The notes under the pieces: model-generated
What the model saw: the letters and a program-made list of their open reading frames with translations, nothing else
Told to the model about the DNA's origin: nothing
Databases searched by the model: none
Shown here: piece after piece, positions 58,236 to 64,000 of the stretch
Numbering within the stretch: position 1 is the first letter of the stretch
Layout of the letters: each line of letters opens with the position of its first letter
Made by a program: the position numbers and the translations under genes
Origin: Amphiduros pacificus
Lineage: Eukaryota > Annelida > Polychaeta > Phyllodocida > Hesionidae
Length of the DNA: 64,000 nt
Direction: 5' to 3'
Assembly: GCA_949316495.1 (NCBI GenBank)
Contig: OX439009.1
Location: 12,985,201-13,049,200, forward strand

Positions 58236-59406
58236 ACAAGGACTTCACTTGATCTATGACTTATTTACTACCCCAGGACTTGGAATCATCTCACAGGATT
58301 TTGAATACAAGACAATTGAGAATGAAACAAAGGAGTTGATTAGGAGAGTAATATGTGAGATGAACAGGAAGGACCCGAGGCTGGGACTGACCTCAGAGCT
58401 GGCTGGGAGTGTGGCTGAGTGAACCAAAGTGGGTCTACCTGATGAGTTTGACATGCAAATGCATATCACAGGCCTCAACGGTATTGTACAAGCTCAGGAA
58501 TCTGGTATACAAAAGCTCATGTTGATAAAAGATGGGGCACAAGCTAGTGCTTGGAATGAGTTCATTACAGATGGGAAACTTAACCCACAAAGCTTATATA
58601 GTCACTGCTACAGATTGCTATATGAATCACTGAGCAATAGACAACTATATAACAGTTTAAATTTCTTCTGGCATTATATTGATAGTGAAATAACTGAAAC
58701 ATTCCTTATTTGGAGCCCAACAGGCATGATAATTAAGTTGGATCTTGCCTTTGTCATATCCCTGGAAGGGTGGGTACCTGAAGGGAGCAAGAAATCCTCT
58801 GCCCTCCTATGTGGGCACAATATGCAGAGCGATTGCCATGCCCTGCTGTTACCAAATGGCTGGAAGATCTCAGCATATGCCCGTGAGCAGTACATCATGA
58901 AAAGTCTTCCACCAGTGCCCAGGCTGACATACATGCTTCTTAAGATCATACACAACATCCCTCATCTGACAGGGGTTGGCAAGAGTTTGAAGGTCAAGTC
59001 ATATGATCTGAAGAATGCCCTTTTCTATGAGCTGGAAAGTAACCCACAATTATTTCTCTCTCATGATGCAGAGCATGAGTGTAATACTGATGAAATGCCA
59101 CAGATTAATCAATCAGCACCAGGGGCATGTTTCTATAGATGCTCAGAACATGTGGTATCAGAAGATACATCTTTCTCGGTCATAGATGATGTACAGGGGG
59201 AGACAGCCATTAGGTTTGGTGATAAATCTCTCTCTCTCACAGAGGATCTTTTGAGGAAGATACAGAAACTAGCTCTCAGGGTAGGAATTAATCAAATCAA
59301 AAGGATGAATGCTCAAAACACATATTACTTTGGATTTGGAAAACCTACTTTGCTATGTAGTAAAATAGAAGTATTTCAGAATCTCTTAGACCAAATTAGA
59401 GAATAA
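58236..59406 (+). pseudogene. Duplicated cGAS-like (Mab-21) exon with one nonsense codon
   Basis: Nearly identical to exon 2 at 28941-30381, including the preceding TTCTATTTTAG acceptor and about 300 bases of intron before it. In the signature, codon GAG is followed by TGA at 58420-58422 where the intact copy has CGA (Arg of AERTKVG). The rest is open for 327 codons to TAA at 59404-59406 and keeps PDEFDMQM and IKLDLAFVI. The C-terminal 21-aa repeat zone is shorter, with fewer EDVQGETA units, and the C-terminus ends earlier. No ankyrin exon lies in the 6 kb upstream. It is probably a pseudogene, though use as an alternative exon with read-through cannot be excluded. Confidence 0.85.
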
Positions 59407-60318
59407 AGGTCTGCCACTTGAGAGATTGTAACATTCCGGATTAATGAATAGCTCCATTTAAAAAGTACTCTCCATGTTTGGCACTAATCCTTGGTGAAGT
59501 GTCACCACTGGACAATAATTCTTGCCTGATGGTTGCCAGTCAATACACAAGTGTCACAGTTGACCAGGGGCCCTTACAAACATGCCAGCAACCATTTCAA
59601 TATAAACGTTTCCAAATATAAAGAGTACATGGAATGATAATATTAATAAGTCACAAAATTAAACCATTTTTTTTACATGTAATTTTTCGCAATAGGAAGG
59701 CCAGAGATTTAACATTATGCCTTCCTTTCTTGAGCATAATCAAGGCAAACATTTTGAGAGAACATTTCATTTGTGACACTAAAGAATAATCATTCCAATC
59801 AGAGGATATAGGATTTTAACATGCAATTTTTATGCAAATTGAATTATTTAATCCATCCAATCAGAATCTAGTAGAGTCACTTGTGAGTAAACTCCAGATG
59901 AAGACTCCAAAAGATGTGAGAAAACTCCAGAAGAAGACTCCAAAAGATGGATTTCAACTTTGTGGTAAAAATATTTTGTGTTTAGCCCATAAAAGAAATT
60001 ACATGAGCAAGGTGAAGATGTTATAAATGAAGAAGTTCACCATGTTGCCCTCTGATCAAGTTTGTTCATATATATTCTAGAACTGTTTTACCCAAGTTAC
60101 TAAATAAAACATATGAAAACCTTTTATGTATTATTAACGATTTTTACTGCTAATTGCACACAAACTTCAACCTGAGGTCCAACACGTAAATTGTATATTT
60201 GCACACGGCCAAAAAGATGGAGATGGTTGGTTTATTTTTGAAAGAATTATTCTTCACTATAATTCCTGTTACATGTGAAAACATATCTTTACTCTATCAT
60301 CTTACACAACTGAAAATA
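59407..60318. other. Flank of the duplicated exon, no recognised gene
   Basis: The first 100 bases resemble the 3' flank after 30381. A short doubled block AAACTCCAGA(T/A)GAAGACTCC lies at about 59888-59943. A 64-codon ORF at 59832-60026 overlaps it and has no known motif. Confidence 0.5.
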
Positions 60319-60330
60319 CTCTCTCTCTCT

Positions 60331-60408
<78 letters not shown>
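60319..60408 (+). repeat. (CT)n then (AT)n microsatellite
   Basis: A short CTCTCTCT run is followed by about 75 bases of alternating AT. Confidence 0.95.
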
Positions 60409-60412
<4 letters not shown>

Positions 60413-60422
60413 GCCGTCATCT

Positions 60423-60962
60423 CCTTGACCAGGTCAAGGTGAGAGGTCAGCCTTACATGCTGAGGTGAGAGGTCAGCCTTATATCCTGAGGTGAGAGGTC
60501 AGCCTTACATGCTGAGGTGAGAGGTCAAGCTTTCATGGTGAGGTGAGAGGTCAGCCTTTCGTGCTGAGGTGAGAGATCAGCCTTACATGCTGAGGTGAGA
60601 GGTCAGCCTTTCATGATGAGGTGAGAGGTCAGCCTTACACCCTGAGGTGAGAGGTCAGCCTCACAACCTGAGGTGACAGGTCAGCCTTACACCCTGTGGT
60701 GACAGGCCAGCCTTACACCCTGAGGTGACAGGTCAGCCTCACAACCTGAGGTGACAGGTCAGCCTTACATCCTGAGGTGACAGGTCAGCCTTACAACCTG
60801 AGGTGACAGGTCAGCCTCACAACCTGAGGTGAGAGGTCAGCCTTACATCCTGAGGTGAGAGGTCAGCCTTACAACCTGAGGTGACAGGTCAGCCTTACAT
60901 CCTGAGGTGACAGGTCAGCCTTACATCCTGAGGTGACAGGTCAGCCTTACATCCTGAGGTGA
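60423..60962 (+). repeat. 26-bp minisatellite, about 21 units
   Basis: The unit is TGAGGTGACAGGTCAGCC plus TTACATCC, with variants (GAGAGG, TCACAACC, TTACATGC). Each unit contains AGGTGA and AGGTCA in direct order with one base between them, a DR1-like nuclear-receptor arrangement. Confidence 0.93.
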
Positions 60963-61034
60963 TGAAATTCTGAGAAGGAACCCACCCTGGCCGCTGCTGG
61001 TCCGACTCTCCGGAGTGGCAACGTTAACAGACAA

Positions 61035-61241
61035 AAGATTGAACTCATGATACAATTTCTGAGGCCCATGCCTAAAGGGTTAACCCATTGTCCTTGTAAA
61101 TGTGTGACCGGGTGGGTTGTCATGTCAAAGACCTGCGACATGACAATTCAGTGAGGAAGCACTATATCTGCTACAAGTAGGTCTCATCACGAAATGACTG
61201 AAATAAGGTTGAAAGCGATGTAAAACCCCAAACAAACAAAA
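61035..61241 (+). mobile_element. SINE body and tail, head missing
   Basis: CATGATACAATTTCTGAGGC, ACCGGGTGGGTTGTCATGTC, GACAATTCAGTGAGGAAGCA and a CAAACAAACAAAAC tail match the SINE at 23956. The tRNA-like head is absent or replaced, and no clear target duplication is seen. Confidence 0.75.
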
Positions 61242-61251
61242 CAATCAGAAA

Positions 61252-61656
61252 GTGACAGTATCTTTGCTGGTCATTCCAGATCACTCCAAAGCAACAGATA
61301 AAGATGGCATGCCACTTGTGACAGTCACACCGCAACTGTTTTGTGTGACTTTTTATGAAGATGAGGTGAGAAAAGTCACCAATAATGAAAGCAACTGTGC
61401 TGTTGAAGACAACAATGATGATATTGACGAAAATGTAGATAATGATGATACTGATCGAAATGAGACTGACAATAATGAAGGTGTGTTGTATTCTGGTAAA
61501 TATGTTTGTCAGGCAAGTAACTTTTCCCAATATCAAGATCCATTGAAAGCAACAAGAGTTTACATATTAACTCCATGCAAAAAGCCTGAGATTGATTTGA
61601 GAATAATATATACTATTATCAACTGTTACAATCCTGATGCTAACTATTTCCAATAA
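61252..61656 (+). CDS. Hypothetical ORF with weak Ig-like motif
   Basis: A 134-codon open frame directly after the SINE tail. The frame is also open a little upstream of the ATG. An acidic N/D-rich stretch (DDIDENVDNDDTDRNETDNN) is followed by YSGKYVCQASNFS, which resembles the DxGxYxCxA(S)N strand of Ig domains. The matching upstream cysteine strand could be PQLFCVTFYEDE. It may be an exon fragment of an Ig-domain protein, or chance. No splice context was established. Confidence 0.3.
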   Translation: MTVSLLVIPDHSKATDKDGMPLVTVTPQLFCVTFYEDEVRKVTNNESNCAVEDNNDDIDENVDNDDTDRNETDNNEGVLYSGKYVCQASNFSQYQDPLKATRVYILTPCKKPEIDLRIIYTIINCYNPDANYFQ

Positions 61657-62990
61657 TTATGAAAAAGATAATTAACCTAGGACCAGCATTTGAGAATTTA
61701 AAATTCTATTACCAATATTGGATAAGGTGATGACCTCTATTTATTCACCATGCATCAGTAAATTTATTTTCTTCAGCATTTTAAGAAATAATTAGATTAT
61801 ATGTATCAGTATCTTTTTCACCACAGAGTACATATTTTAATATATCACCAATGCCTTTCTATCAGAAGGCAGTTATTTTAAAAGGTAGAAAATTAATCAC
61901 ACTTGCCCTTTGATATGCTACAGGTATAAGGCTAATAAAATGTTAAATTAGTTAATTGTTTTGTGGAAAAACTTAAAATACCATATAAAGTTACTTTAAT
62001 CAGGATTCACAAGCTTTTGACCAAGCTTTTTACCTTCAAGGTACCTTCAAGGTACAAAAGCACATAAATCTAACTTCTCTATGACAGGCTAGTAAAGATG
62101 TGAAGCGAGAGACAGTAACTGAACTATGCAAACTTTCCGGGAGTGAGACAGTAATCTTTGTGGTAGCTGCTTTGAATATGATGTATAATGATTTATGAGC
62201 TTTGTAAACTCATTGTAATTCCCTTTATAACTAAACTTTTATACTTGACCTTTCATAAGGTGTGTTTTGTGAAGCAGACAATTCAAAACCAGTTGACCAG
62301 TTATCCTTCTCATGAGAATTTCGCACAGACCACTTACCATGTTGGTGCTGCCGGTAATAGACTAGCTAATATTCAGAAAATTGCCAGAACATATTTCCCA
62401 CCTCCAATGGCCACATGGCTGTCTGCCATGTTGGGAGCATGGTAACTGCTGTTACTGCACTCAGTGGGTTAAGTGTGCCTATTGTCACTGATGTTTTTGA
62501 TGGTTTTCTAGAGTCTATTGCCTCATTCAATGAAATTTCAAGATAAAAATCTTAGATACCAGAATAAATAACTAGGACAAATTCCAAGGTCACACAAGGT
62601 CACAAGGAGATGATGTGGAGAATTATGAAGTATGTTACTATATATAGCAGCCCATACTTATAAAACCATGACTTGTTTTTTTTTTCAAAAAGTAAATGTA
62701 CGTGACTTCAGGTGAAACACTGGAGTAAGGAATGTTCAGTCATATTAAAAACTTGAATAGGGATATTAAAATCTTGAATAAGGAAAAGCGGCTAAAGCAT
62801 TCGCATTTGTATTACCTTGAAAATAATTTGTGATAATTGTAGCTAAGCTGTGAAAACTCCAAAACCATGATGGCCGAAAGTTGTTAAAAATTGCATAAGC
62901 ACAACTATATGTCGTATTTATGCCTGAACATTTTCTGAGGTTTTAGCCCATGCCAGAAAGGTTGATCTCCTACGCTTGTAATCTGCTATT
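61657..62990. other. Spacer, no recognised gene
   Basis: An 85-codon ORF at 62188-62445 has no recognisable motif. A small doubled ACCTTCAAGGTACC motif lies at about 62031-62055. Confidence 0.45.
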
Positions 62991-62993
62991 GTT

Positions 62994-63222
62994 TATTTGG
63001 GAGTTTACGCCACTGTCAACATTAGTTATTTCATGACGAGACCTTTTTTGCAGATACAGTGCTGCCTCCCAGAACTGTCATGTTCCAGGTTCTTTGTTAT
63101 CTGACTGGGTTGGTTTTCGGGTCTGGGAGATGTGATATGACAATACAGTGAAGCAGCATTATATCTGTTTCAAGTAGATCTCGTTTTGATGACTGAAATA
63201 ATATTGAAAGAAACTTTAAATC
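62994..63222. repeat. Two diverged SINE-tail fragments head to head
   Basis: TTATTTCATGACGAGACC and ACAGTGCTGCCTCCCAGAA (minus-oriented tail) are followed from about 63120 by GATATGACAATACAGTGAAG and GATGACTGAAATAATATTGA (plus-oriented tail). Both resemble the 3' half of the SINE at 23956 with much divergence. Confidence 0.6.
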
Positions 63223-63722
63223 ACTTATATACACAAATACTACTTGGGTAAGGACGGCTTATTAATTTTTTCTAATTAGAAATTTAGATATGGATTGTAT
63301 AACTGTTTGGAAATCTGGACACATTACATGATTAAATATGGTTACAATGCATAAATGTGTAGCAACATTGTATCTTTTTTATTTTAAAACTTCCCTAGTT
63401 TCATAAAAAATCACAAAATTCGCTGAGTAGATTCAAGAAAACGTGTTATTTTCTCCAAAGAAATCAGCTACATTATTAATCTCCATCCCACCACTCAGGG
63501 ACATTTATTCATGTGCTGGGGTAAAATAGAAGTAAATGAAAATGTCTATCCCCAAGACTGACTGGTAACCTGATTAGGTCTATGTTTTGGCTTCTCTGGT
63601 GTCAAAAAACATGTTTTGTACTTTGGTATCAAGCTCATTGTTGTGAAATTGTTGATAAGCCGCCATTTTAATCCATTGTCAGCAGATAATATATTGATAA
63701 TAAATCTATGTGCTTGTATAAC

Positions 63723-63795
63723 ATGAGACCAGTCCATTGTCCAATGTGGGGGTAGACCAGTCCATTGTCCAATGTGGGGGGTAGACCACTCCTTT
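63723..63795 (+). repeat. Short tandem repeat of about 32 bp
   Basis: AGACCAGTCCATTGTCCAAT followed by GTGGGGGT occurs twice, with a third partial unit AGACCACTCCTTTGTC. Confidence 0.8.
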
Positions 63796-63873
63796 GTCTT
63801 TCTTAGAATCGAGCTGGAAGAAGAGGGGGATATATGAAGAAAATAGCGTCACTTTAGACTGTTTAGATGACTA

Positions 63874-63931
63874 GGGCTGGGGGGCCGGGGGAGGGGACAG
63901 GGAAGGGGGAGTAGGGGGGTAGGTAGTGGGT
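63874..63931 (+). other. G-rich tract with G-quadruplex potential
   Basis: Runs of 3-6 G separated by 1-3 bases (GGGGGGCCGGGGGAGGGGA, then CAGGGAAGGGGG) satisfy the simple four-run G-quadruplex rule. Function unknown. Confidence 0.7.
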
Positions 63932-64000
63932 GAGGTGAGTTATTCTGGATGGGGGAACTAGAGATTAGATAGGTGAGTCGGGCTCCCGATCACTAGTTTA

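Overview
The window looks like animal nuclear DNA, most likely from a mollusc or another lophotrochozoan. The reasons are AT-rich sequence with an intron carrying normal GT/AG borders, a tRNA-derived SINE family, CR1/L2-type LINEs, many dispersed repeats full of AGGTCA half-sites, and an ankyrin plus cGAS/Mab-21-like immune-type gene. The species cannot be read from the sequence alone. No bacterial gene, operon or CRISPR array is present.

Layout. (1) 1-2694 is repeat-poor, with no recognised gene. (2) 2695-21100 is a tandem segmental duplication of a roughly 7-8 kb unit, in three copies starting at 2695, 9761 and 17583. Each full unit carries a LINE tail remnant, a dispersed repeat, a 20-bp minisatellite split by a small DNA transposon, a perfect CTCF-like core site, an 11-bp repeat and a 177-bp satellite array. 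The third copy has lost about 3.6 kb. It runs into an inverted copy of its own satellite end, giving a palindrome of about 4.2 kb (19397-23596). (3) 23600-30800 holds the one convincing host gene: a two-exon coding region for a 974-aa ankyrin-repeat/cGAS-like (Mab-21 fold) protein with all three catalytic acidic residues. (4) 30800-33700 holds a tandem duplication, a SINE and a small LINE-like ORF. (5) 33706-46500 is a nested transposon complex. A near full-length CR1/L2-like LINE on the minus strand is interrupted by a SINE and by a 5.7-kb foldback DNA transposon inserted at TTAA. The foldback arms carry RFX-type X-box motifs with an exact 196-bp spacing. The LINE ORF1 appears to begin with a chromodomain, and upstream of it lies an array of small hairpins whose stems covary. 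(6) 46793-52365 is an LTR-class retroelement with one long gag-pol reading frame. (7) 52366-58200 holds further repeats and a second, older, 5'-truncated LINE copy. (8) 58236-59406 is a duplicated cGAS-like exon with one nonsense codon. (9) 59407-64000 has an AT microsatellite, a 26-bp minisatellite made of DR1-like nuclear-receptor motifs, SINE tails, a weak Ig-like ORF and a G-rich tract at the right edge.

Functionally the window holds one probable immune sensor gene and its decayed duplicate, surrounded by unstable repeats. Most of the longest open frames at 5-15 kb come from a stop-free minisatellite and are not genes.
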